From NCBI GenBank assembly GCA_052180195.1, contig CP197469.1: a stretch of DNA of 64,000 bases. One strand, given 5' to 3'. The position numbers and the translations under genes are program-made. Shown here one piece after another: positions 25,993 through 33,850 of the stretch. Source of the stretch: Gottfriedia sp002574545. GTDB lineage: Bacteria > Bacillota > Bacilli > Bacillales > Bacillaceae_G. The notes below the pieces were generated by a model. It saw only the letters and a program-made list of their open reading frames with translations. It did not search any database and was not told the origin of the DNA. Positions within the stretch are counted from its first letter, which is position 1. Each line of letters begins with the position of its first letter.

Positions 25993-26709
25993 ATGAAATT
26001 AATGGACGCAAATGAAATTATTGCATTTATTGCAAATAGCACGAAAAAAACACCTGTAAAGGTTTATGTAAAAGGTCAATTAGACAAGCTTACTATTTCT
26101 GAATCAGTACAATCATTTATTTCTCAAAACTCTGGAGTTTTATTTGGTGAATGGGATGATGTTAAAGTAATCCTTGAAGAGCAAAAAGAATACATAGAAG
26201 ATTATGTAGTAGAATCAGATCGTCGCAATTCTGCAATTCCACTTTTAGATGCTAAAGGTATTAAAGCTCGCATCGAGCCAGGTGCATTTATTCGTGATCA
26301 AGTTACAATTGGTGACAATGCTGTAATTATGATGGGTGCGGTTATTAATATCGGTGCCGTAATTGGTGAAGGTACAATGATCGATATGAACGCAGTACTT
26401 GGAGGACGTGCTACAACAGGTAAAAACTGTCACGTTGGTGCTGGTGCTGTTTTAGCTGGTGTAATCGAGCCACCATCAGCAAACCCAGTTATTCTTGAAG
26501 ACAATGTATTAATTGGTGCTAATGCAGTCGTATTAGAAGGTATTAGAGTAGGTGAAGGCGCAGTAGTAGCTGCAGGTGCAATTGTTACTGAAGACGTTGC
26601 CCCTTATACTGTCGTTGCAGGAGTTCCTGCAAGAAAAATCAAAGATATCGATGATAAAACAATTTCAAAAACTGAAATCATTCAGGCTTTAAGACAACTA
26701 AATCAATAA
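25993..26709 (+). CDS. dapH: Tetrahydrodipicolinate N-acetyltransferase
   Basis: Acetylates tetrahydrodipicolinate to start the acetylated diaminopimelate pathway for lysine and peptidoglycan. It is 238 aa. Residues 1-85 are the N-terminal helical domain with the conserved RRNSAIPLLD. The rest is a left-handed beta helix of hexapeptide repeats (ARIEPGAFIRDQVTIGDNAV, then GGRATTGKNCHVGAGAVLAGV), ending in AGVPARKIKDID. dapL lies downstream past a structured spacer, and patA lies about 14 kb upstream. Confidence 0.95.
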   Translation: MKLMDANEIIAFIANSTKKTPVKVYVKGQLDKLTISESVQSFISQNSGVLFGEWDDVKVILEEQKEYIEDYVVESDRRNSAIPLLDAKGIKARIEPGAFIRDQVTIGDNAVIMMGAVINIGAVIGEGTMIDMNAVLGGRATTGKNCHVGAGAVLAGVIEPPSANPVILEDNVLIGANAVVLEGIRVGEGAVVAAGAIVTEDVAPYTVVAGVPARKIKDIDDKTISKTEIIQALRQLNQ

Positions 26710-26717
26710 TAATTAGA

Positions 26718-26937
26718 AGTAAGCGTAGAATTTATTTTTCTACGCTTACTTTATAGACATCATACTAAAATATGAATTCAGACTGATGACAAGAATTTGA
26801 CTTTCTAAAGGGTAATGTCTGATAAGGAATAGCGTTACCTATAAAGGTAATGAGCACTTCGAAAGACACGAAAAAACGAAGAAGTCGTGCGTATGGTAGG
26901 CAGTCTGAAGCGTAGAAATATATCTACGCTTTTTTTG
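26718..26937 (+). ncRNA. Candidate structured leader RNA of dapL with twin terminators
   Basis: AGTAAGCGTAGAA (26718-26730) / TTCTACGCTTACT (26738-26750) closes the dapH end. About 160 nt later AGCGTAGA (26909-26916) / TCTACGCT (26923-26930) plus seven T ends directly at the dapL SD. Between them TTCAGACTG (26777-26785) pairs with CAGTCTGAA (26901-26909), enclosing CGTTACC / GGTAATG (26833-26852) and CTTCG / CGAAG (26857-26881). TTCTACGCTT of the first hairpin can pair with AAGCGTAGAA (26908-26917) of the second, which would break the terminator. It looks like an attenuator; I match no known riboswitch consensus. Confidence 0.6.
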
Positions 26938-26948
26938 GAGGAGTAAAG

Positions 26949-28061
26949 ATGGATTCATTTATTAAAATAAGAAGGGATTTACATTTAATCCCCGAACTTG
27001 GATTTCAAGAATTCAAAACACAAGCATATTTACTTGATTATTTATCAAGTTTAGATCAAGAAAGAATGATCATTGATACATGGAGAACAGGTATTTTCGT
27101 TCGAGTAAAAGGGTTAAAATCTACTAGAATGATTGGTTACCGTACAGACATTGATGGATTACCAATGAAAGAAAACACAGGATTAGCATTTTCATCGATT
27201 CATGAAGGAAAAATGCATGCCTGTGGTCATGATGTACATATGAGTATTGCTCTTGGTGTTCTTACTAATCTTGTTAATGAGCCAATAAATGACGACGTCG
27301 TATTTATTTTTCAACCTGCTGAAGAAGGTCCGGGTGGAGCGGAACCTTTGCTTAAAAGTGAAGAATTTAAATCATTTAAACCAGATGTAATCTATGGTTT
27401 ACATATAGCGCCCGAGTATCCTGTAGGTACCATTGCAACGAAACCTGGTATGTTATTTGCTCATACATCAGAGCTTTTTATTGATTTTCATGGCTTAAGC
27501 GGTCATGCAGCTTTCCCGCATTTAACGAATGATATGATCGTCGCATCAAGTCATTTTATCACTCAAGTTCAATCGATTGTCTCAAGAAACGTAAATCCAT
27601 TAGACAGTGCTGTCATTACGATTGGTAAAATAACCGGTGGAACAGTTCAAAACGTTATTGCAGACCATGTTCGAATAGAAGGTACGATGCGAGCGTTAAG
27701 TGAAGAAGCGATGCTAAAATTAAAAAATAGAATTGAAAGTCTTGTGAATGGATTTCAAGAGAGTTTTCAGTGTAAAATAGAAGTAGATTTTGGAAGTAAT
27801 TACTATGGAGTAATAAACGATGAATCGTTGACGAATGAATTTTTCAATTTTGCGAAACAATATGACGGTATAAATGCAGTCCGTTGCGATGTTGCCATGA
27901 CGGGTGAAGATTTTGGTTATATGACAAAAGAAATTCCAGGCCTAATGTTTTGGATTGGCGTAAATTCGGAATTCGGACTCCATAATCAAAAATTAAACCC
28001 AGATGAAAATGTGATTCCATTAATGATCCGATTCATATCCGATTTTCTAAAAGGAAATTGA
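26949..28061 (+). CDS. dapL: N-acetyldiaminopimelate deacetylase
   Basis: M20-family amidohydrolase that frees L,L-diaminopimelate from its N-acetyl form, after DapH and PatA. It is 370 aa. Seen: RRDLHLIPELGFQE at the N terminus, metal ligands in HACGHDVHM near residue 94 and PAEEGPGGAE near 126, and GLHIAPEYPVGT near 152, then the dimerisation domain (GLSGHAAFPH). ATG is preceded by GGAGGAG, which begins immediately after the T-run of a terminator. Note that the B. subtilis name dapL is also used elsewhere for an unrelated aminotransferase. Confidence 0.93.
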   Translation: MDSFIKIRRDLHLIPELGFQEFKTQAYLLDYLSSLDQERMIIDTWRTGIFVRVKGLKSTRMIGYRTDIDGLPMKENTGLAFSSIHEGKMHACGHDVHMSIALGVLTNLVNEPINDDVVFIFQPAEEGPGGAEPLLKSEEFKSFKPDVIYGLHIAPEYPVGTIATKPGMLFAHTSELFIDFHGLSGHAAFPHLTNDMIVASSHFITQVQSIVSRNVNPLDSAVITIGKITGGTVQNVIADHVRIEGTMRALSEEAMLKLKNRIESLVNGFQESFQCKIEVDFGSNYYGVINDESLTNEFFNFAKQYDGINAVRCDVAMTGEDFGYMTKEIPGLMFWIGVNSEFGLHNQKLNPDENVIPLMIRFISDFLKGN

Positions 28062-28093
28062 TGAAAATGATTTTCAGTTAATAATAATTATAA
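28062..28093. promoter_or_regulatory. Two adjacent 7-1-7 palindromes resembling Fur and PerR boxes
   Basis: TGAAAAT-G-ATTTTCA (28062-28076) is a perfect 7-1-7 palindrome differing from the Fur core TGATAATNATTATCA at two places. TAATAAT-A-ATTATAA (28079-28093) differs from the PerR core TTATAATNATTATAA at one. Both lie directly upstream of the ykuU -35. AT-rich DNA gives some chance matches, but two in tandem before a peroxiredoxin gene is suggestive. Confidence 0.5.
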
Positions 28094-28100
28094 ATTAATA

Positions 28101-28129
28101 TTGACTTTAAATAAGTAGTTTACTATAAT
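28101..28129 (+). promoter_or_regulatory. SigA promoter of ykuU
   Basis: TTGACT (28101-28106), 17 nt, TATAAT (28124-28129): close to the consensus. Confidence 0.8.
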
Positions 28130-28176
28130 ATCACTTGTATGATAAATAGTTACATAAATATTGGAGGTAAAAACTT

Positions 28177-28719
28177 ATGGCAGAACGTTTAGTAGGTAAA
28201 CAAGCACCACGCTTTGAAATGGAAGCAGTTTTAGCAAATAAAGAATTTGGTAAAGTAAGCTTAGAAGAAAACATGAAAAACGATAAATGGACAGTATTAT
28301 ACTTCTATCCAATGGACTTCACTTTTGTATGTCCAACTGAAATCGTAGCAATCTCTGATCGTTACGACGAGTTTGAAGATCTTGATGCAGAAGTTATTGG
28401 TGTTTCAACTGATACAATTCACACTCACTTAGCATGGATCAACACTGATCGTAAAGATAATGGCTTAGGTCAATTAAAATATGCATTAGCTGCAGATACT
28501 AACCATGCTATTTCTCGTGACTATGGCGTATTAATTGAAGAAGAAGGTATTGCATTACGTGGATTATTCATCATCAGCCCAGAAGGTGAATTAATGTACC
28601 AAGTAGTACACCACAACAACATCGGTCGTGAAGTTGATGAAGTTTTACGTGTACTTCAAGCTTTACAAACTGGTGGACTTTGCCCAGCTAACTGGAAACC
28701 AGGTCAAGCAACTCTATAA
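28177..28719 (+). CDS. ykuU: 2-Cys peroxiredoxin YkuU
   Basis: AhpC/TSA-type peroxidase of 180 aa that reduces peroxides using thiol donors. The peroxidatic Cys is in FYPMDFTFVCPTEIVA (about residue 52), the resolving Cys in GGLCPANWKPG (about 169), and the catalytic Arg follows ALRGLFIISPEG. ATG behind GGAGGT. It has its own promoter and possible PerR/Fur-like sites. The thiol-disulfide oxidoreductase gene ykuV follows and could serve the same redox circuit. Confidence 0.93.
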   Translation: MAERLVGKQAPRFEMEAVLANKEFGKVSLEENMKNDKWTVLYFYPMDFTFVCPTEIVAISDRYDEFEDLDAEVIGVSTDTIHTHLAWINTDRKDNGLGQLKYALAADTNHAISRDYGVLIEEEGIALRGLFIISPEGELMYQVVHHNNIGREVDEVLRVLQALQTGGLCPANWKPGQATL

Positions 28720-28744
28720 TTACTAGTCAATTAAGAATGAATGT

Positions 28745-28775
28745 CAAAGGTCTAACTTATGTTAGGCCTTTTTAA
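28745..28775 (+). terminator. Terminator after ykuU
   Basis: AAAGGTCTAAC (28746-28756) pairs with GTTAGGCCTTT (28761-28771), T-run after. Confidence 0.82.
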
Positions 28776-28782
28776 ACACAAT

Positions 28783-28917
28783 AACGAAAAGTGGAAGGCG
28801 TTTGTTCAGACCAGACAAGCATAAGGCAAGGACCGAGAAAAGTGGGTTTTTACTTTTATCGGTCATTGACTTATGACCTCGAGGGTCTAACGCCTGGAAC
28901 TAGACAAAACGAAAAGT
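28783..28917. repeat. Dispersed Bacillaceae hairpin repeat (one copy)
   Basis: About 135 bp that folds on itself along its length: GGCGTT (28797) / AACGCC (28889), AGACC (28808) / GGTCT (28884), CATAAGGCAA (28820) / TTGACTTATG (28866, one mismatch), GACCGA (28831) / TCGGTC (28859). It is bounded by 10-bp direct repeats AACGAAAAGT (28783 and 28908). The complement, with CCTCGAGGTCATAAGTC and CCTTATGCTTGTC, resembles an intergenic repeat I know from many Bacillus and Geobacillus genomes. Its mobility mechanism and function are unknown to me. Confidence 0.7.
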
Positions 28918-28965
28918 AAAACAAGCTCACCTTAGAGCTAATGAAACAAGTAGGAGGACTATAAA

Positions 28966-29421
28966 ATGAGACTTCGCTCACCAATGCCTGAATTAGATGG
29001 TGCAACAACAGTATTAAATGGAGAAATTCAAAAAGAAAACCTAATCGGTGACAAACCAACATTAATTCATTTTTGGTCTATTAGTTGCCATTTATGTAAA
29101 GTAGCAATGCCAAACATAAATGCTTTTAGAGATGAATATAAAGATCGATTAAATGTAGTAAGTGTTCATATGCCAAGATCTGAAGATGATTTAGATATTG
29201 ATAAAATTAAAGAAGTTGCAAAAGAACACGGAATTACACAAACAATATTAGTTGATAACCAACATAAAATTACAGATGCTTTTGAAAATAAATATGTACC
29301 GTCATATTACGTGTTTGATAAAACAGGTGTGTTACGCCACTTCCAAGCTGGAGAAGGCGGAATGCCAATGTTAGAAAAGCGTGTTAATCGAGTACTAGAC
29401 GAAGCGGCGAAAGTAGAATAA
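28966..29421 (+). CDS. ykuV: Thiol-disulfide oxidoreductase YkuV
   Basis: Thioredoxin/TlpA-like protein of 151 aa without a signal peptide, so cytoplasmic. The redox site is SISCHLCKVAMPNI (a CHLC motif, about residue 42). It has HMPRSEDDLDIDKIKEVA, as in TlpA-type insertions, and the cis-Pro in YVPSYYVFDKTG. ATG behind TAGGAGG. It is separated from ykuU by a terminator and a repeat element, so it may have its own promoter. Confidence 0.9.
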   Translation: MRLRSPMPELDGATTVLNGEIQKENLIGDKPTLIHFWSISCHLCKVAMPNINAFRDEYKDRLNVVSVHMPRSEDDLDIDKIKEVAKEHGITQTILVDNQHKITDAFENKYVPSYYVFDKTGVLRHFQAGEGGMPMLEKRVNRVLDEAAKVE

Positions 29422-29442
29422 TTTTTAGTATTCATACAACAC

Positions 29443-29472
29443 TTAAGAGACTTTTTTTAAAGTCTCTTTTTG
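29443..29472 (+). terminator. Terminator after ykuV
   Basis: AAGAGACT and AGTCTCTT around a T-rich loop, followed by TTTTGTATT. Confidence 0.7.
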
Positions 29473-29578
29473 TATTACTGTCATTTTATCCTGTAACTAG
29501 TAGAAAATGTATTTTATAGGTATAATTAAAGAAAACTAATCTTTAGTTTAAGGGATTATTCTGTAGGAGGAAAAAAGT

Positions 29579-30613
29579 TTGGAGATTCAAACAATCGCAA
29601 TCTTTATATTATGGTTGTTTTTATATGCCTACATGATTATTGCTTCAATTGATTTTGGTGCAGGTTTTTATGCGTTCTATGCGATTACAACGAAAGAAGA
29701 ACCGAAATTAATTGGTTTAATAAATCGACATCTTTCATCTATTTGGGAGTTGGCTACATTATTTTTCATTTTTTTCTTTGTAGGTGTAGTTGGTATATTC
29801 CCAAGGGTAGCTTATTATTATGGTGTTCCACTATTAGTTCCAGGTAGTGTAGCAATGATTTTTTTAGCAATTAGAGGATCGTTTTATACTTTTCAGCAAT
29901 ACGGAGGAAATAAGAGAAAGTTCTTTTTAATTTTGTATGGTGCAACTAGTTTATTAATACCGGTTACATTATCTACTGTTTTAACAATTTCAGAAGGTGG
30001 ATTTATTATCGAGAATGGAACAGATATACGATTTTATCCTTTTAAATTAATTACGAATACTTATTCTTTATCCGTTATGTTATTAGCTGTCTGTTCAGTC
30101 CTATTTATAAGTGCAATGTTTTTAATCTATTCTGCAAAACTAATTAATGATTCAGAGTCGGAAATTAAATTAAGAAAGTATGTACTTGTATGGTCATTGC
30201 CAACTATTATTTCGAGTATCATCGTATTTTTATCAATGAAATTACATAATAATGTTCATTTTAATCGAATGCATAATGTATGGGTATTTTTTCTTATATC
30301 TTTGATTTGTTTTTGTGTAGCAATTTATTTTGTGATGAAAAGAAAAAGATATGGATTAGCATTTATATTAGTCTTATTGCAATATTTCTTTGCATTTTTT
30401 GGATATGGAATTAGTCATCTTCCATTTATCTTATATCCTTATCTAAGAATTGAAACAAGTTTTGCTAAGAGTAGTTTAGCGACCATACTAATTATTCTAT
30501 TTGTTGTATTTTTTATCTTATTTACTGTATATTTTATATTTTTAGTTCTTAATAAACCTTTTTTTATGAAAGTGTTTTTAAAAAGTAGCGAAAAGAACGA
30601 CTTTCAAGATTAA
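29579..30613 (+). CDS. Orphan cytochrome bd oxidase subunit II homologue
   Basis: 344 aa, TTG behind AGGAGG. About eight membrane helices. Seen: ILWLFLYAYMIIASIDFGAG, with the F-D/S-F-G-A-G signature of CydB; NRHLSSIWELATLFF; and near the C terminus GYGISHLPFILYPYLRIETS. It is like YthB of B. subtilis. No subunit I (CydA) gene is within 28 kb upstream or 34 kb downstream, and it stands alone between ykuV and rnjA. It may partner a distant CydA or have another role. Confidence 0.8.
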   Translation: MEIQTIAIFILWLFLYAYMIIASIDFGAGFYAFYAITTKEEPKLIGLINRHLSSIWELATLFFIFFFVGVVGIFPRVAYYYGVPLLVPGSVAMIFLAIRGSFYTFQQYGGNKRKFFLILYGATSLLIPVTLSTVLTISEGGFIIENGTDIRFYPFKLITNTYSLSVMLLAVCSVLFISAMFLIYSAKLINDSESEIKLRKYVLVWSLPTIISSIIVFLSMKLHNNVHFNRMHNVWVFFLISLICFCVAIYFVMKRKRYGLAFILVLLQYFFAFFGYGISHLPFILYPYLRIETSFAKSSLATILIILFVVFFILFTVYFIFLVLNKPFFMKVFLKSSEKNDFQD

Positions 30614-30633
30614 TAAAAAGATAAGAACGTATA

Positions 30634-30680
30634 AAAAGGGCGATTTCAAAAGTATTTTGACTTTTGAAATCGCCCTTTAA
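30634..30680. terminator. Bidirectional terminator between the cydB-like gene and rnjA
   Basis: An 18-bp perfect stem, AAAGGGCGATTTCAAAAG / CTTTTGAAATCGCCCTTT, with an 8-nt loop. Confidence 0.92.
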
Positions 30681-30693
30681 CTTGTGCTTATGA

Positions 30694-32361
30694 TTAAACT
30701 TCCATAATAATAGGGAGAATCATTGGCTTACGTTTTGTTTTTTCGTATAAGAAAGGTGATAAAGTATCAGTAATTTCATTTTTAATCTCTGACCATTGAG
30801 AAGTTTTACGTTCCATGATCTTATTTAAATGAGTAGAAATCATTGCTTGTGCTTCATTTATTAAATCGCCACTTTCTCTCATATAAACGAATCCACGTGA
30901 AATGATATCTGGTCCTGCTGAAATTTTGAATTCCTTCATATCGATACTTACGACTACGATTACAAGACCTTCCTCAGATAAAATTCTACGGTCTCTTAAT
31001 ACGATATTACCAATATCACCGATACCGCTTCCATCAATATAAACATTACCAGAAGGTACTTTTCCTGCAACCATAGCCTCATCTGCACGAAGAGCTAGAA
31101 CCTCACCATTATCCATGATAAAGCAGTTTTCCTCAGGAACTCCACAATCCATAGCTAGCTTTGCATGCATGCGCTGCATTCTATATTCACCGTGAATCGG
31201 CATGAAATATTTAGGTTTCATCAGTCTAAGCATTAATTTTTGCTCTTCTTGACCACCATGACCACTAGTATGAATGTCATTTAATGAGCCGTGAATTACT
31301 TCAGCACCAGCACGGTATAGTAAGTTGATTGTGCGATTTACACTCATTGTATTACCTGGAATTGGTGAAGAAGAAAATACGACAGTATCTCCAGGAATAA
31401 TTTGAATTTGACGATGTGTACCATTTGCTATACGTGATAAAGCAGCCATTGGCTCACCTTGACTACCTGTACATAAAATGACTAATTGATTAGCCGGAAT
31501 TCGATTAATTTGAGATGCATCAATAAATGTATCTTTAGGACATTTAATATAACCTAGGTCATGTCCAATCTCAATATTTGCTTCCATACTTCTACCAAAA
31601 ACAGCAATTTTACGCCCAGTTGCAATAGCAGATTCAACTACTTGCTGAAGGCGATGGATGTTTGAAGCGAATGTTGCAAAGATGATTCGACCGTCTACTT
31701 TACGGAAGATTTCATTAATTGTGTCTCCAACTTTTCTTTCAGACATAGTAAAATGTGATACTTCACTATTTGTACTGTCAGAAAGTAAACATAAAACCCC
31801 TTCTTTACCAATCTCAGCCATTTTTGTTAAATTAGCTGTTTCTCCAACTGGTGTAAAGTCGAATTTAAAGTCTCCTGTATGAACGACTTGTCCTTGTGGA
31901 GTTTTTACAACAATTCCGTAACAATCTGGAATACTGTGAGTAGTGCGGTAAAAAGTAACGCTAGTTTTTCTAAATTTAATGATGTCGTCTTCTTTAATTT
32001 CAATTAATTTAGCTTTTCTTAAAAGACCGTGCTCTTCTAATTTATTTTTAATTAGGCCAAGAGCAAGTTTACCACCATAAATTGGAATATTTAATTCTCT
32101 TAATAAGTATGGAATACCACCAATGTGGTCTTCATGTCCGTGAGTGATAAATAAACCTTTAATTTTTTCCTCATTTCGAACTAAGTAGGAATAATCAGGT
32201 ATAACATAGTCTATCCCTAGTAGCTCATCTTCAGGGAACTTGATTCCGGCATCTATTAATATAATTTCATCTTGATATTGTACTGCGTATGTATTTTTAC
32301 CAATTTCCCCTAAGCCACCTAGTGCGAATACGGCAGCTTGATCATTTTTAAGAAATTTCAT
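30694..32361 (-). CDS. rnjA: Ribonuclease J1
   Basis: Endo- and 5'-3' exoribonuclease in RNA turnover and 16S rRNA maturation. It is 555 aa. Metallo-beta-lactamase core: GGLGEIGKN near 15, ITHGHEDHIGG near 73 (zinc ligands), VHTGDFKFD near 160 and the beta-CASP part with FATFASNIHRLQQ, then GHGGQEEQKLML and MPIHGEYRM. rpoY lies 4 bases upstream, the same pair as in B. subtilis. Confidence 0.96.
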   Translation of the reverse strand: MKFLKNDQAAVFALGGLGEIGKNTYAVQYQDEIILIDAGIKFPEDELLGIDYVIPDYSYLVRNEEKIKGLFITHGHEDHIGGIPYLLRELNIPIYGGKLALGLIKNKLEEHGLLRKAKLIEIKEDDIIKFRKTSVTFYRTTHSIPDCYGIVVKTPQGQVVHTGDFKFDFTPVGETANLTKMAEIGKEGVLCLLSDSTNSEVSHFTMSERKVGDTINEIFRKVDGRIIFATFASNIHRLQQVVESAIATGRKIAVFGRSMEANIEIGHDLGYIKCPKDTFIDASQINRIPANQLVILCTGSQGEPMAALSRIANGTHRQIQIIPGDTVVFSSSPIPGNTMSVNRTINLLYRAGAEVIHGSLNDIHTSGHGGQEEQKLMLRLMKPKYFMPIHGEYRMQRMHAKLAMDCGVPEENCFIMDNGEVLALRADEAMVAGKVPSGNVYIDGSGIGDIGNIVLRDRRILSEEGLVIVVVSIDMKEFKISAGPDIISRGFVYMRESGDLINEAQAMISTHLNKIMERKTSQWSEIKNEITDTLSPFLYEKTKRKPMILPIIMEV

Positions 32362-32365
32362 AAAT

Positions 32366-32578
32366 TTACGCTAGCTCCAAAATTTTAAAGCTTTCACTTT
32401 GTTTTTCAAATTCAAGATGAGCACCGGTTAAAGCTTGAACAAGCTCAATATTATAATTGAAAGGTAATAATTTCGCACGAACTTCTCTTTCACTATCTGC
32501 TTCTACATAAACTGTTTTAGTTTTTTCTCTTACAGGTACCTCTAATGGTAATTCCTGATAGTATACTTTAAAAATCAT
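32366..32578 (-). CDS. rpoY: RNA polymerase epsilon subunit
   Basis: 70 aa small RNA polymerase subunit (formerly YkzG) found in Firmicutes. The sequence VFKVYYQE-like start (MIFKVYYQELPLEVPVREKT), followed by SEREVRAKLLPFNYNIELVQ and HLEFEKQSESFKI, is typical. ATG behind AAGGAGAG. First gene of the rpoY-rnjA operon. On the minus strand TATAAT occurs about 50 bases upstream, but its -35 is weak. Confidence 0.95.
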   Translation of the reverse strand: MIFKVYYQELPLEVPVREKTKTVYVEADSEREVRAKLLPFNYNIELVQALTGAHLEFEKQSESFKILELA

Positions 32579-32926
32579 TTAAATCTCTCCTTGTCAAATC
32601 ACTATCTTCTCAATATTATAAGTGATTTTCTATATATTTTCATTCTTTTTATTGAAGATTACCTAAAATACGGTCATTTTAAAAAAAATATTGAAATTAT
32701 CGAGATATATTTCTTCTTTTTCAAAAATTGTTTTAGCCGTTTTTTTAATTTTTTTCGAAGTTTACGTAACATTAGTTTTACCTCCTAGACATGAAATTAA
32801 ACTTATCTGTAAAGAACACGGACTTAGTATATTTATGTTTAGTATTGATCGAAAAAACATTTTCATTCAATATAATCCAAAAAGCAGTTAAAATAGAGGG
32901 TATCTTAAAATTAAGGGGAGAAGAAT
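32579..32926. other. Intergenic region between rpoY and the EamA gene
   Basis: About 350 bases of very AT-rich DNA between divergent genes. Short frames on the plus strand have phenylalanine- and isoleucine-rich junk-like products and no SD, so I do not call them genes. A minus-strand TATAAT near 32625 probably belongs to rpoY. Nothing else is recognised. Confidence 0.5.
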
Positions 32927-33835
32927 GTGAAGAAGTTATATGCAGCTTTGTTTTTATTAAGTATTATTTGGAGTACATCTTTTTTATTCATTAAACTCCT
33001 TTTAAACGATATAACCCCAGAAGCAATTGTATTTTATCGTTGTTTCTTTGGTGCGATCACTTTATTAATTATTATGTTAATAAAAAGGGTAAAGATCGAT
33101 TATAAAAATTTACCGAAAATGAGTTTGATTATTGTCATCTCATTATTTAATCATGCAATACCGTGGCTTTTCCTGTCTTTAAGTGAGACTCATTTGCAAA
33201 GTAATGAAGCGGCAGTATTAAATGCATTTACACCTATTGCAACACTAATTATTGGATATTTTTTCTTTTCTCAAAAAATTTATAAGAAACAATGGATCGG
33301 ACTCATGCTAGGAATCATTGGCCTGATGATTATGATGAATCTTAATCCATCAACAATTTTCTCCAATAATATAATTTATTCAATGTTAATGTTAGTTGTT
33401 ACTTTTTGTTATGGGCTTGGTTCACATTTAACTAAGAAGTATTTACAAAATATTGATGTAATGATTATTTCCTTTTTAACCTTAGGTATTTCTGGTGTTT
33501 TCGGTTTTTTTTACATGGTCGCTTCAGGAAATGGCACGTTAAAACCATTTGTTAATTTTGAAGTTTTTAGTGGTGTTTTTGGACTAGGTGTAATATGTTC
33601 GGGGTTGGCATATTTATTATTTTATTATATGGTTAAAGAGGGAAGTGCAGAATTTGCAACAATGGTTACTTATATAGTACCTGTATTTGCATCTATTTGG
33701 GGATTTTTCTTTTTAAACGAACCATTAACGTTCAAATTGATTTCAGGACTGTTAATTGTACTTCTTGGCGTATTTATTACAAATAGTAAACAGAAGTCAA
33801 AATTGAATAACTCAAAAGCAAATGCAGCATCTTAG
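32927..33835 (+). CDS. EamA/DMT-family transporter
   Basis: 302 aa with ten membrane helices in two EamA repeats (residues 5-135 and 150-285). Seen: SIIWSTSFLFIKLLLNDITP, then EAIVFYRCFFGA, which is typical of the first repeat, and LNEPLTFKLISGLLIVLLGV in the second. Members export metabolites or amino acids; the substrate cannot be told. GTG behind AGGGGAG. ykrA follows 15 bases after the stop, probably in one operon. Confidence 0.88.
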   Translation: MKKLYAALFLLSIIWSTSFLFIKLLLNDITPEAIVFYRCFFGAITLLIIMLIKRVKIDYKNLPKMSLIIVISLFNHAIPWLFLSLSETHLQSNEAAVLNAFTPIATLIIGYFFFSQKIYKKQWIGLMLGIIGLMIMMNLNPSTIFSNNIIYSMLMLVVTFCYGLGSHLTKKYLQNIDVMIISFLTLGISGVFGFFYMVASGNGTLKPFVNFEVFSGVFGLGVICSGLAYLLFYYMVKEGSAEFATMVTYIVPVFASIWGFFFLNEPLTFKLISGLLIVLLGVFITNSKQKSKLNNSKANAAS

Positions 33836-33850
33836 CGAGGAGAGAATAAT

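Noticed and set aside
26710..26948. Lysine riboswitch in the dapH-dapL spacer
   Set aside because: The conserved L-box core strings (GAGGNGCGA, AAGAGTA, GGGGA-CGNCGCCGAAG) are absent, so only an unknown attenuator is claimed.
32591..32994. Three short plus-strand frames before the EamA gene
   Set aside because: Phe/Ile-rich products typical of AT-rich non-coding DNA, mutually overlapping, without SD.
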